Below are positions 43,338-51,893 of a DNA stretch of 64,000 bases, one piece after another; position 1 is the stretch's first letter; every line of letters begins with the position of its first letter. The translations under genes were made by a program, and so were the position numbers. The notes under the pieces were generated by a model. It did no database searches, was not told the DNA's origin, and saw only the letters and a list, made by a program, of their open reading frames with translations. This DNA is from a virus, in IMG/VR virus record IMGVR_UViG_3300037804_000399, positions 26,832-90,831 of that record; one strand, given 5' to 3'.

Positions 43338-45236
43338 ATGAAAAAATTTAAATCGTTTCACGAATCAATACTTCGTGAATGTATGTTGACAGAGGGATTT
43401 AAAGATTCTGAAGTTGGTAGAGTTTCTGAAATTATTGGAAATAAACTATCTAAAGAATTGGGTGTCCCTGTTGTACCATTTCACGAAACTCATTTCTACG
43501 AAAATGGCGATGGAGTAGGTAAAGGATTACTTTATTTTATCAATAATGATGCATCACGCTCAGTTCGTTTTAATATGAGTGATAGAAATAATATTTCATC
43601 CGTTGATATTTGGAAAAATGCGACAAAAGAAACCCCTACTCCTGATTCACGTATCGATGTGAGTGGAAAATATTCTGTTGAAACTATTAATATCGTTCTT
43701 CCAATTATCAAAGACCTTTTAGAAGGATCAACAGACGAAGAAGATATTGATTTTGCAAAGCTTGTTGATGAAGTCGACATGGAAATGAAATCATCTGATG
43801 TAGAAGTTGATGCAGAAGAACCTGAACAACTCGCTGCTAGTGTTGAAACATCAGATGCTCCTATCAATGAAGAAATCGAAGTTGATGGCGATGTATATCC
43901 TGATAACAAATCAGCTATTAAAGCGTTGTTAAGTGCGGGAATGTCCAAAGCAGAAATAGCAAAACAAATGAATCTCTCATACTCAGCAGTACGTCATCAC
44001 GCAAAAAAAATCGAAGGTGTTGAAGTAGTTGACGGTGTAGACGAACAACGTGTTGAAGCTGTTGCTGACGAAGAGCCTCAATGGATCAATGATATTTCAG
44101 AAGACGAATATAATAAAATGATTGAAGATGCTGGATCAGATCCATGGAATCTATCAATTGGCCAGAAGAAAGAACGTTACCGTGAGATGGTTGACCGTTT
44201 TGTAGATCCTGAAGGATCAGCTAAAGCAAAACTATTCGTAGTTTGTGGTTCTCCTGCTACAGGTAAAACTTATGACATCACATCTATCATGGAAAATGAT
44301 TATAAGATGGTTGAAGGAAAAGATTATTCATACAATAAAGGTGAATCCTCAAATACATCTGCAAAGCTGTTTGCTGAACTTTATAATAATCGCGAAGAGA
44401 TGGTTATTGTTTTTGATGATGCTGATGATGCTGTGACGAATTCAGATACTCGTCAGATATTAATGGCTGCTACTGATACATCAACTTCAGTTGTACAAGT
44501 AGATAACCGTCAATTAACATTTAGCAAATCTAAAGTTCAACGTAGAATGGATAACTTAAAAAACGCTCTTAGAACTGTAGTTGATATACAAGGCAGAGGC
44601 GACTTTGAAGATGATAATTTAGAACTTGGTGCAGATGAAATAACTGAACTTATTCGTCAATTTAGTGTAGCAGAAAGATTTGCTAAGATGGACGAGTACG
44701 ATTTCAATGAACTGTGGCTTGAGAAGGCTGGAGAGATTTTAAATTCTCTTTCACCTATCATGAAAGACAGTCCAGTTCTTAAACAGCAATTGAAAAACTT
44801 TACTAATCTTGAAAATGAATATATTCGTATCAAGAATAAGGAACGTCTTCCAAATAAGTTTGAATTCAAAAGTAAGATCATTGTTATTACTAACATGGTT
44901 AAAGAAAAGATTGACGGTGCACTTCTTTCTCGTGCAATGGTTCAAGAGATTATTGTTGATCAAGATGAAATGCTTGACCTTATTCGTACTATCCTTCCTT
45001 ATATGAGACCGGATGATGCTGATTTGAAAATAAAAGAAATTATTCTTAAAACTATTATGATGAAAGAAAGTAGAAACCCTTCCCTGAGATCAAATGGAAG
45101 ATATATCAAGTATGATATACCCGATAAGAAAGGTAGACTACCAACTCTTCCAATCAATCCTCGTAGAATTTATTTTGCGATTGATGAGTATCTTGCTGGT
45201 GGAGACTACAGAAAGAAGATCTTCCTTCACGGATAA
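43338..45236 (+). CDS. AAA+ ATPase with capsid-targeting-like tag and helix-turn-helix
   Basis: A 632-residue protein. Residues 1-19 (ending C-M-L-T-E before Gly20) resemble the T4 capsid-targeting sequence with its cleavage site. Then an alpha/beta domain, an acidic linker, a helix-turn-helix (about 203-225: S-K-A-E-I-A-K-Q-M-N-L-S-Y-S-A-V-R-H-H), and an AAA+ module: Walker A G304-S-P-A-T-G-K-T311, Walker B V-I-V-F-D360-D361, a sensor-like I-V-I-T-N and a C-terminal lid. It has its own exact late promoter, which supports a virion or head-assembly role. Whether it is packaged and injected or acts in assembly is open. Confidence 0.75.
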   Translation: MKKFKSFHESILRECMLTEGFKDSEVGRVSEIIGNKLSKELGVPVVPFHETHFYENGDGVGKGLLYFINNDASRSVRFNMSDRNNISSVDIWKNATKETPTPDSRIDVSGKYSVETINIVLPIIKDLLEGSTDEEDIDFAKLVDEVDMEMKSSDVEVDAEEPEQLAASVETSDAPINEEIEVDGDVYPDNKSAIKALLSAGMSKAEIAKQMNLSYSAVRHHAKKIEGVEVVDGVDEQRVEAVADEEPQWINDISEDEYNKMIEDAGSDPWNLSIGQKKERYREMVDRFVDPEGSAKAKLFVVCGSPATGKTYDITSIMENDYKMVEGKDYSYNKGESSNTSAKLFAELYNNREEMVIVFDDADDAVTNSDTRQILMAATDTSTSVVQVDNRQLTFSKSKVQRRMDNLKNALRTVVDIQGRGDFEDDNLELGADEITELIRQFSVAERFAKMDEYDFNELWLEKAGEILNSLSPIMKDSPVLKQQLKNFTNLENEYIRIKNKERLPNKFEFKSKIIVITNMVKEKIDGALLSRAMVQEIIVDQDEMLDLIRTILPYMRPDDADLKIKEIILKTIMMKESRNPSLRSNGRYIKYDIPDKKGRLPTLPINPRRIYFAIDEYLAGGDYRKKIFLHG

Positions 45237-45256
45237 TCCAAACCAAAACTATTAAT

Positions 45257-45290
45257 AAAAAGCCTCTCATATGAGAGGCTTTTTAGTTTA
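45257..45290 (+). terminator. Strong intrinsic terminator, probably bidirectional
   Basis: A perfect 28-bp palindrome (45257-45284) of AAAAAGCCTCTCAT and its complement, ending in a T tract. Confidence 0.9.
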
Positions 45291-45315
45291 CACTAAATCA
45301 ATTTCACGATACAGC

Positions 45316-45343
45316 TTTAAAAACAAACTTTGATCGTGATAAT
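45316..45343 (+). promoter_or_regulatory. Promoter, class II (TTTAAA-16-GATAAT)
   Basis: TTTAAA (45316-45321), 16-bp spacer, GATAAT (45338-45343), 37 bp upstream of the gene at 45381 and downstream of a terminator. Confidence 0.6.
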
Positions 45344-45380
45344 TAACTATACACCACTTAATAAGTAACAAGGAGCTTTT

Positions 45381-45815
45381 ATGTCATGCGAAGATGAAAT
45401 AGGAAAGGTTATTCCAATCTCTCCGGCAGATTTCAATAAACTATCTGGTAAAAAAGTAAACGATGTCATACGTGCCATCAATGAATACCTGATGAGAGAA
45501 ATACGAAAAGGTGATGTGTCAAAAATCAATATTTCAACAGCTGTTGTGGATTATAATGATCTGAGTGTTGATATTGCTCTTTCTCATTTTCTAGATCAGG
45601 GTTGGATTTGCGAACGTGATACAGACGGAAATTTATTTTTACTTTCAGAAGAAGAAACAGAAAATCCAATACAGAATGCAATTGCTATTGCGCACGGTGA
45701 AGATAGTGCCGTAGTTGAAGATTCTCAACAAGATTCAAATCAAGATTCAGTACTTGCAGATTCAAATGCTGAGCCTGGTGACTCTCAATTCCTAACAACA
45801 ACAGTAGGACCTTAA
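45381..45815 (+). CDS. Unknown protein upstream of the double GroES
   Basis: A 144-residue protein with AAGGAG ribosome site. The first 85 residues look like a small winged-helix or helical domain (V-N-D-V-I-R-A-I-N-E-Y-L, D-Q-G-W-I-C-E-R-D). The tail is Asp/Ser/Gln-rich (Q-Q-D-S-N-Q-D-S) and ends L-T-T-T-V-G-P, curiously like the linkers of gp7. Function unknown. Confidence 0.65.
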   Translation: MSCEDEIGKVIPISPADFNKLSGKKVNDVIRAINEYLMREIRKGDVSKINISTAVVDYNDLSVDIALSHFLDQGWICERDTDGNLFLLSEEETENPIQNAIAIAHGEDSAVVEDSQQDSNQDSVLADSNAEPGDSQFLTTTVGP

Positions 45816-45828
45816 TAGGATATAATTA

Positions 45829-46521
45829 ATGGCTGAAGACAACGAACAAACTAGACGGTTTTTAAATACTCAACGCCAAGCTGAATATTTATCTAACGAA
45901 CTAAAATATCAAAACGAGACTGTTAGTAAGACAGGTCAGAATATTGTTTCTCAAAACATTAATGGCGAGAAGTTTGATATTGAATTTCAAGCTCTTAACA
46001 GTACTGTGGTACTTAAAAAAGAATTACTACATAGAGTACGAGAATCAAATGGCATTATTGTTCCTGATACTATTGAAAAGAATACTCGTACAGATGCTGC
46101 GACTGTTGTTAGTAAAGGAGAAGATGTAATTTGGGACGATTTAAAAATCGGTGATAGGGTTATGTTTGATACTCATGCTGTTTTCAGACCTACGTTTCCG
46201 ATTTGCTGGTTGCAATTTGAAAATATTATAGCAAAACTTGATAAGGATGATAATATGGATCCAATAGGTGACTTTCTTCTTGTTGAAGAAATCCAAAATA
46301 CAGTAAAGAATGAATACGATGGACTTCTTGAAGTTCCAGATTCAGTAAAAGATGAAACTCCTTTGTATAAAGTACATAAGGTTGGTCCATTAGTAACAAA
46401 AGCATTTGTAGGTGATGTTGTAATGTTTAGAGGTGACACTTCAAACATTCATATTAATCTAAAAGGAAAAGATGTTTCGTTAGTTAAGGAAGGTGTCCTG
46501 TTAGGTATCATTCCGGATTAA
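45829..46521 (+). CDS. Tandem-duplicated GroES-like co-chaperonin
   Basis: A 230-residue protein containing two GroES-like barrels. The first (about 55-135) has V-V-L-K-K-E-L-L, G-I-I-V-P-D, V-V-S-K-G-E-D-V and I-G-D-R-V-M-F. The second (about 140-230) has P-I-G-D-F-L-L-V-E, D-G-L-L-E-V-P-D, V-H-K-V-G-P and V-G-D-V-V-M-F, ending L-L-G-I-I-P-D. Each has a mobile-loop position (S-N-G-I-I-V / Y-D-G-L-L-E). Single GroES or T4 gp31 are about 97-111 residues. It probably works with the phage GroEL at 53992 or replaces host GroES, as gp31 does for capsid protein folding. Confidence 0.75.
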   Translation: MAEDNEQTRRFLNTQRQAEYLSNELKYQNETVSKTGQNIVSQNINGEKFDIEFQALNSTVVLKKELLHRVRESNGIIVPDTIEKNTRTDAATVVSKGEDVIWDDLKIGDRVMFDTHAVFRPTFPICWLQFENIIAKLDKDDNMDPIGDFLLVEEIQNTVKNEYDGLLEVPDSVKDETPLYKVHKVGPLVTKAFVGDVVMFRGDTSNIHINLKGKDVSLVKEGVLLGIIPD

Positions 46522-46543
46522 AATAAATTATAACAACTTCAAG

Positions 46544-46571
46544 AGGGTGATTCGATTGGATCACCCTTTTT
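46544..46571 (+). terminator. Intrinsic terminator after the GroES gene
   Basis: AGGGTGAT (46544-46551) pairs with ATCACCCT (46560-46567), followed by TTTT. Confidence 0.85.
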
Positions 46572-46588
46572 AACTTTTAGGGAATACA

Positions 46589-46942
46589 ATGGGAATTATA
46601 ACAATAATAATATCGTTTATCATTTATGCAGTTTATACCGGACATGATAGTTGGGTGTTGACTTTACTAGTAGGTGTAATGTTTCTTGATTGTGTAGTAG
46701 CAACTCTAGCTGCATATTCAGTCAAGTTCTTTAGTAAAAATTTAGACAATGCCGAGCTAGTTGAAGAGTTAGATGCTCTTTACATACAACGCAAATGGTA
46801 CGTTGTTTGGCCAAAGATTATAGCAGTTGGAGTAGCTTGTGGAGTATGTGCTGTATTCAATTCAATGATGATCGCTCTGTTATTTTACGTTTTATTTGTA
46901 TCTGAATGTTATATAGAGTATAAATTTCAAACTTATAAATGA
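46589..46942 (+). CDS. Small integral membrane protein
   Basis: A 117-residue protein with three or four hydrophobic segments: near residues 2-16 (I-I-T-I-I-I-S-F-I-I), 22-45, 75-92 and 93-105. The loop between the second and third is charged (D-N-A-E-L-V-E-E-L-D-A-L). Ribosome site TTAGGGAA. It could act in the host inner membrane (for example superinfection exclusion), but nothing in the sequence decides this. Confidence 0.7.
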   Translation: MGIITIIISFIIYAVYTGHDSWVLTLLVGVMFLDCVVATLAAYSVKFFSKNLDNAELVEELDALYIQRKWYVVWPKIIAVGVACGVCAVFNSMMIALLFYVLFVSECYIEYKFQTYK

Positions 46943-46946
46943 TAAT
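46919..46946 (+). promoter_or_regulatory. Weak class II promoter candidate (TATAAA-16-GATAAT) for gp39
   Basis: TATAAA (46919-46924), 16-bp spacer, GATAAT (46941-46946), 34 bp upstream of gp39. A near-late sequence GATAAATA also occurs at 46952-46959. Confidence 0.4.
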
Positions 46947-46980
46947 ACCCTGATAAATAAAAATTAAGGTAAAAATTAAT

Positions 46981-49062
46981 ATGGTAAATAACTCAAATGA
47001 AATTTCAGTACTGTCTGATAGAGAACACGTTCTTAAACGCCAGTCAATGTATATCGGAAGTATCAAACCAACTACACATGAAGGTTGGTTCTTTGACGGC
47101 ACACGTCTAAACCTTCGTGAATATGATAGCGTTGATGGTCTTCTGAAAATTATAAATGAGATACTTGACAATAGTATTGATGAAGGTATTCGCACAGACT
47201 TTGCTCATGCTAATAAAATAACTGTTGATATTACTGACAACAACGTAATCATTAGTGATAACGGTAGAGGAATACCTACTGCACTAGAATCAAAAACAAA
47301 ACTCCCACAATCAGTTGTAGCATTTACAAAGAAGCAAGCTGGTTCAAATTTCAATGATGATACTGGTCGTACCACAATGGGTATGAATGGAGTAGGATCA
47401 TTCCTAACAAATTGCTTCTCAACTAAATTTAATGTTACTACTATTAATGCTAAAGAAAAGATGGTGTTAAAATGTAGTAAGAATTCAGAAGTGTCTTCTT
47501 ATAAGATCACTAAAAAACGGGCGACTAAGACAGGTACAGAAGTTTCATTTGTGCCTGACATTAAAAGATTTGGAATGACAAAGATTGATGATCTTCATAA
47601 GGATTTAATCTATCAGCGGTTACATCACTTAGCAACAGTTTTTCCAAAAATACAATTTATGTTTAATAAGAAAAGAGTATTAAGTGGTTCTACTAAAAAT
47701 TATCTTAAAACATTTAGTGATGATTTCGAGTTCATTGAAAACGATCATTTTATAATTGCAGTTACTCCAAATGAGTTTGACGACTTCAAACAATTTAGCT
47801 GTGTAAACGGATTGTTGATTAGTAAGGGTGGAAATCACATTAACCATATCGTCAAAGAAGTGACTACTCGTATCAGAGAAAAGGTTATTCGTAGATACAA
47901 AACTATCAGAGTTGGAGATATTAAAAACAAAATTCAAGTTATCTGTATGTTTAGGAACTTTCCAAACATTGAAGTAGATTCTCAGACAAAGGAAAGCATT
48001 ACAAACAGCATAACTGATGTTAAAGAGTTTCTAGGAAAGATTGATTGGGATAGTTTATGTGCTAAAATCTACAAGAACAAAACAATCATTGATCCAATAA
48101 TTGAAAACTTCAAGATCAAAGAAGAACTAAAGAGAAGAAAAGATTTAAAATCATTAACATCTAAAAAATCCAAAACTAAAATTAGAAATGAGAAGTTTTT
48201 AGCTCCTACTAAAGATTGGAAATACCTTTCTTTGTGTGAGGGAGCTTCAGCTCAAAGTGGATTGTCAGCTGCTATTGGTAGAGATCAAATTGGGTACTAT
48301 GAATTGAAAGGTGTTCCGATGCAAACTTGGGACGGCAATGTCTCAAAGCTGTTAAAGAACGAAGAGTTTTCTCAAATTATTGAGATTCAAGGTCTTGATC
48401 TTTCAAAGAACGAATTACCACAAGCCAATATTTGGTATACTATTGATTCTCCTGTTGGAAAACTTACTGCAAACAAGAATGATGTTTTGTATCTTGAAGG
48501 TAAGTGGATTGATGCAGAGGATGCTTTTAAAAAGTATGGTGGTGAAGATTCTAAAACAATGGCAAAGACAAAATACAAACCTCATAAACTTAGAGTTAGA
48601 AAATTTGCAAAGCAAGAAAACTTAAATTTTGAAAACATTCTTCTTTCTACGGATGCGGACTTGGACGGAACTCGTATAAAAGGATTGTTACTAACATTCT
48701 TTTGCAAATATGTTCAGGGATATGTAATGGAAGGACGTTTGAAACAATTAAGAACTCCAATGATTGTACTTGAAAAAGGAAATGAGATTAAAGAATTCTT
48801 TTTTGACTTTGAAAGTTACAATGAGTACATGAATAAAAATCCAAATACAAAATTGCACACGAGTTATAAAAAGGGATTAGGAAGTTGGAATAAACACGAC
48901 CTCAGATCTTTGATAACTAAATTTGGAATATATTATTTTATAGAAACATTCGAGTTTACACCTGACACAATAGAAAGTATTGATGCATGGATGAATAAGA
49001 AAAGATCTGATGACCGGAAAGAAAAACTTCGATCGTCAAGTTTCTCGATCTTTAATGTATAA
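46981..49062 (+). CDS. 39: Type II DNA topoisomerase large subunit (gp39-like, GyrB/ParE type)
   Basis: A 693-residue protein. It has the GHKL ATPase (E-I-L-D-N-S-I-D-E near residue 60, D-N-G-R-G-I-P near 95), the G-M-N-G-V-G-S-F loop, and a TOPRIM domain with L-C-E-G-A-S-A-Q and S-T-D-A-D-L-D-G. In T4 the equivalent is split into gp39 and gp60; here it is a single chain. With gp52 it forms the phage topoisomerase for replication. The frame is intact, with no intron or bypass sequence. Confidence 0.93.
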   Translation: MVNNSNEISVLSDREHVLKRQSMYIGSIKPTTHEGWFFDGTRLNLREYDSVDGLLKIINEILDNSIDEGIRTDFAHANKITVDITDNNVIISDNGRGIPTALESKTKLPQSVVAFTKKQAGSNFNDDTGRTTMGMNGVGSFLTNCFSTKFNVTTINAKEKMVLKCSKNSEVSSYKITKKRATKTGTEVSFVPDIKRFGMTKIDDLHKDLIYQRLHHLATVFPKIQFMFNKKRVLSGSTKNYLKTFSDDFEFIENDHFIIAVTPNEFDDFKQFSCVNGLLISKGGNHINHIVKEVTTRIREKVIRRYKTIRVGDIKNKIQVICMFRNFPNIEVDSQTKESITNSITDVKEFLGKIDWDSLCAKIYKNKTIIDPIIENFKIKEELKRRKDLKSLTSKKSKTKIRNEKFLAPTKDWKYLSLCEGASAQSGLSAAIGRDQIGYYELKGVPMQTWDGNVSKLLKNEEFSQIIEIQGLDLSKNELPQANIWYTIDSPVGKLTANKNDVLYLEGKWIDAEDAFKKYGGEDSKTMAKTKYKPHKLRVRKFAKQENLNFENILLSTDADLDGTRIKGLLLTFFCKYVQGYVMEGRLKQLRTPMIVLEKGNEIKEFFFDFESYNEYMNKNPNTKLHTSYKKGLGSWNKHDLRSLITKFGIYYFIETFEFTPDTIESIDAWMNKKRSDDRKEKLRSSSFSIFNV

Positions 49063-49065
49063 ATA
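49058..49065 (+). promoter_or_regulatory. T4-type late promoter TATAAATA
   Basis: An exact match overlapping the stop codon of gp39, 33 bp upstream of the tagged gene at 49099. Confidence 0.8.
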
Positions 49066-49098
49066 ACAGAAAACGAGTTTGAACCTAGGAGAAACATT

Positions 49099-49866
49099 TT
49101 GAAAAATGATATTATGCAAGCATATAAAGAGATGATCGCTGAAAGCGCATCACCTATATGTGAAAGTGCTGAAGCAATTGAGTATGACAAGGTTGTAAAA
49201 TCTACCCTTGAAGATGCTGGATTGTCGATGGCAAGTCTTGATGCTAAACAGAAAGAGATTATTGAAAAGACAAAGAAGTATGCTAAGCGTACAAACTGTC
49301 TACCAAATGGCTCTTGGAAAGAATTTCTCGAGATGTATGTACTTGATGAAAATCTATTTGATCCTGATAAATCAATCGAGAATTATAAGAAAGATTTGAA
49401 GACTCTCAAAACAGATATTGATGAAGACATGATTGCAGCTGAAGAAGCAAGTGAAGATGAAATCGATACTGACGAAATGGAGGATGAGCTTGACGCTGAT
49501 CTAGAAACTTTAGATGACGAAGTCGAAGAAGAAGTGGAGGATGAAGAAGTCGAAGAAGTCGAAGAAGTCGAAGAAGTCGAAGAGTCTGTTGAACAGTCAA
49601 TTAGTCCTTCTCTTAAACTTGGCCGTCCAGTTGTTCGTCCAGTAGTTGAAGATGCTTATGATAACGATCTAAAACAAGCTATGACATCTATGAAACCAGA
49701 AGACTTTGAACTTCTTAAAGACGCTTACTACTACGCAGCATATTCTGACAAAGTAGTAGAGCAATTAATGAAGTATAAATCCGATCCAGCTATTCAAAAA
49801 GAAATTGAATTGTGGCAAAAGATTGATAGTTTAATAGGTAACTCCATTTTAGGTTCCTACCTGTAA
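49099..49866 (+). CDS. Acidic tagged protein, prohead core or packaged protein candidate
   Basis: A 255-residue protein with TTG start and an AGGAGA ribosome site. The tag is MKNDIMQAYKEMIAE with cleavage predicted after E15. A helical region follows, then a highly acidic tract of Glu/Val/Asp near 140-165 encoded in part by four 9-bp repeats (49543-49578), then a globular C-terminus with D-A-Y-Y-Y-A-A-Y. It sits among topoisomerase and small early genes but has its own exact late promoter, supporting a head protein. The role is inferred from tag and promoter. Confidence 0.75.
   Translation: MKNDIMQAYKEMIAESASPICESAEAIEYDKVVKSTLEDAGLSMASLDAKQKEIIEKTKKYAKRTNCLPNGSWKEFLEMYVLDENLFDPDKSIENYKKDLKTLKTDIDEDMIAAEEASEDEIDTDEMEDELDADLETLDDEVEEEVEDEEVEEVEEVEEVEESVEQSISPSLKLGRPVVRPVVEDAYDNDLKQAMTSMKPEDFELLKDAYYYAAYSDKVVEQLMKYKSDPAIQKEIELWQKIDSLIGNSILGSYL
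49543..49578 (+). repeat. 9-bp tandem repeat coding for E-E-V
   Basis: Four perfect copies of GAAGAAGTC within the acidic tract of the gene at 49099. Confidence 0.85.
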
Positions 49867-49887
49867 CACAATCACATTATTAACTTT

Positions 49888-49921
49888 AAAAAAGATCCGA
49901 GAAATTGGATCTTTTTTTTTG
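49888..49921 (+). terminator. Intrinsic terminator
   Basis: AAAAAAGATCC (49888-49898) pairs with GGATCTTTTTT (49907-49917); 8-nt loop and long T tract. Confidence 0.9.
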
Positions 49922-49928
49922 TTTGGAG

Positions 49929-49956
49929 TTGACTTATGTAATATAAGGAGTATATT
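49929..49956 (+). promoter_or_regulatory. Early-type promoter, class I (TTGACT-16-TATATT)
   Basis: TTGACT (49929-49934), 16-bp spacer ending ATAAGGAG, TATATT (49951-49956). It drives the small zinc-ribbon gene at 49986. Confidence 0.75.
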
Positions 49957-49985
49957 AAAGTAGGTAATAAAAAACGAGGACAATA

Positions 49986-50174
49986 ATGAAAGAATCTAAA
50001 AAACAAATGCTACTCGATGCTGGTTTCACTACTGAAATTAAAAATGTTGAAGCTGGACTTTGTCCGTTTTGTAGTAAGGAAATTAATAATGATGATTTTA
50101 CAGACGCTCTTTCAAAAAAAGAATTTGAGCTATCAGGAATGTGTCAACCTTGTCAGGATGATTTCTTCAAGTAA
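49986..50174 (+). CDS. Small zinc-ribbon protein
   Basis: A 62-residue protein with C-P-F-C and C-Q-P-C pairs 26 residues apart, a probable zinc site. First gene behind a strong early-type promoter, so possibly an early host take-over factor; that is inference only. Confidence 0.7.
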   Translation: MKESKKQMLLDAGFTTEIKNVEAGLCPFCSKEINNDDFTDALSKKEFELSGMCQPCQDDFFK

Positions 50175-50176
50175 TC

Positions 50177-50204
50177 TTTAAAATACTCACCAATGCACGA
50201 TAAT
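50177..50204 (+). promoter_or_regulatory. Promoter, class II (TTTAAA-16-GATAAT)
   Basis: TTTAAA (50177-50182), 16-bp spacer, GATAAT (50199-50204), 30 bp upstream of the small gene at 50235. Confidence 0.55.
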
Positions 50205-50234
50205 AATGTATAACAATCAAACACGGATATCCCA

Positions 50235-50387
50235 ATGGAAAGCGAAAAAGAAAAAGCTGGAAGAATCATGTACAACCTTGGAATCGAAGCTGCACTATCT
50301 CAAGTTGAAAGAGCTAGAGAAGAAGGCGAGCAAGATATGCGACAAGTAAGACATTGGATTCAAAAATTGATGAAGGACGCAAAGTAA
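50235..50387 (+). CDS. Small helical protein (50 residues)
   Basis: An intact 50-codon frame from ATG 50235 to TAA 50385-50387. The product is charged and fully helical in appearance (I-E-A-A-L-S-Q-V-E-R-A-R-E-E-G). Its stop overlaps the next start (TAATG), which supports it as a real coupled gene. The ribosome site is weak. Unknown function. Confidence 0.6.
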   Translation: MESEKEKAGRIMYNLGIEAALSQVERAREEGEQDMRQVRHWIQKLMKDAK

Positions 50388-50761
50388 TGGACATGGAAAG
50401 TATCAATCCTATTCACTTGCAATGGTTAGCTGAGAATTGTCCACAGACTTTAAAAGCTATTACTCCAAGTGCTGGAGATAGTGAAGATTTAAAATCTTGT
50501 TGTCAACGTCTCGAGCAAGAGAATTATGATCTGAAGCAAAAGGCTGATATGTTAGATACTATACTTTCATGTGAAAGAATCAGAGTTCTTGGTTATGCAC
50601 AGACTGATGAAAACGGAACTAAGGGAGCTATTCAGCACATCGGTCTTGAATTGTGGAGAAAGTTTCCAGAGAATGATGACACTGTGTCAAGAGAGACAGT
50701 AATGAAGTTTCTCAAGCAAGATCTAAATGTTTCTCAAAGAAGCGATTCAGGAAAATCATAA
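50387..50761 (+). CDS. Unknown coiled-coil protein
   Basis: The start at 50387 overlaps the stop of the small gene and has AAGGA 9 nt upstream; an in-frame ATG at 50354 lies inside that gene. 124 residues, with a coiled-coil-like segment (C-C-Q-R-L-E-Q-E-N-Y-D-L-K-Q-K) near 45-65. No recognised domain. Its stop overlaps the following start. Confidence 0.65.
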   Translation: MDMESINPIHLQWLAENCPQTLKAITPSAGDSEDLKSCCQRLEQENYDLKQKADMLDTILSCERIRVLGYAQTDENGTKGAIQHIGLELWRKFPENDDTVSRETVMKFLKQDLNVSQRSDSGKS

Positions 50762-51078
50762 TGAAAAAATCCAAAACAGACGAACAACATATTATTAACC
50801 AAAATATTTACATTGAACGATTAGAAAAACACATTGGTCGTTTAGGTGGATGGGCACAAGGTGGTTATCTTGTTGGATGTTCAACGTGCGATAAACCATT
50901 CCTTGGAGACAAACGAGCTGTTGTATGTTTAAACTGTGCATTGGATACAGAAGCTAAAAATCCAACAAGTGATACAGCGCCTGTTAATATAAGACGAATA
51001 TTTGAAAACAACAAAAAGATGTGCCTACATTCTGTGCATTTAGATGGATGTAGATACTGCGGGAATTGGGAATTATAA
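50761..51078 (+). CDS. Small zinc-ribbon protein
   Basis: A 105-residue protein with two possible metal sites: C-S-T-C with C-L-N-C near residues 40-60, and C-L-H plus C-R-Y-C near the C-terminus. TAATG coupling on both sides. Unknown role. Confidence 0.65.
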   Translation: MKKSKTDEQHIINQNIYIERLEKHIGRLGGWAQGGYLVGCSTCDKPFLGDKRAVVCLNCALDTEAKNPTSDTAPVNIRRIFENNKKMCLHSVHLDGCRYCGNWEL

Positions 51079-51605
51079 TGAGCGATTTTTTACAAAAATT
51101 TACAGACCATTTGAAGTCCCCCGAAGGACAAGCTGAGATACAGAAGGTAATGGACGATGAAAAAGCTATTGTTCAATCAAAAATAGATTTCTTTGAAACT
51201 GAAAAATTCAAACAAACTATAAATGAAATTAAAGCTGATCTTTCAAAGCCGACTCCCACTCGCACAAGGAGAATGGTTGCTGACACTGATTATATTTATG
51301 GTGATTATAAAACTTCAGAAGAGGATTTTTTCAACATGTTTAATTCTGTAGTTGAAACTCAGCTGGAATTTGACGATGATGGCGAAAGCGGATTTGATTG
51401 CGAAGTATATTATTATGATGGTTTAAAGTTTACTGTACATTTTGGACAAGGTGGAAGGTTTAGCATTGAACCTTTTGAAGGCCGTACTCCTACTTTCACA
51501 CAATGTCTAAAAATTGGACAAATGAATATCCGAATGACTACTGTTGATACTGACAGACTAACAATTGATATCAATGGAAAGCAGTTTAAATATTCCGTTT
51601 TATAA
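51078..51605 (+). CDS. Unknown protein
   Basis: The ATG at 51078 overlaps the previous stop and is preferred to the in-frame start at 51066. 175 residues: a helical N-terminal half and a beta-rich second half (Y-Y-Y-D-G-L-K-F-T-V-H-F-G-Q-G-G-R-F). No family recognised. Confidence 0.6.
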   Translation: MSDFLQKFTDHLKSPEGQAEIQKVMDDEKAIVQSKIDFFETEKFKQTINEIKADLSKPTPTRTRRMVADTDYIYGDYKTSEEDFFNMFNSVVETQLEFDDDGESGFDCEVYYYDGLKFTVHFGQGGRFSIEPFEGRTPTFTQCLKIGQMNIRMTTVDTDRLTIDINGKQFKYSVL

Positions 51606-51647
51606 AAACCAATAGAAGAATTAGGAATAAAGCTGAAAGAATATAAT

Positions 51648-51890
51648 ATGGTAAATAGAATGAAAATTAATTTAGATGAATATAAAAAGTACAGGCAATA
51701 TGTACATGAAATTGAAAAAGCTGATCTGTCTGACATAGAGATTGACGGAATTGAAATAACTGACATTGTAAGAAAAGAATGGACATATGTTGGAATGAAT
51801 AATCGACACTTCATAGAGATGTTAATTGATGCAAACGATGAAGGTCAAAATCCTTTACAAACTATTTGGGATACGAAAGAGGAAGATTAA
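51648..51890 (+). CDS. Small unknown protein
   Basis: An 80-residue acidic protein (I-E-I-D-G-I-E-I-T-D-I-V near residue 30). Start ATG 51648, with a second in-frame ATG at 51660; the ribosome site is weak for either. Unknown. Confidence 0.5.
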   Translation: MVNRMKINLDEYKKYRQYVHEIEKADLSDIEIDGIEITDIVRKEWTYVGMNNRHFIEMLIDANDEGQNPLQTIWDTKEED

Positions 51891-51893
51891 ACA

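Noticed and set aside
43532-43948. Minus-strand frame opposite the AAA+ gene
   Set aside because: Ser/Leu-rich shadow of an acidic coding strand with no start signals; all supported genes are on the + strand.
46952-46959. GATAAATA before gp39 considered as a late promoter
   Set aside because: It has one mismatch to the consensus, gp39 is an early gene in T4, and a class II promoter is closer to expectation.
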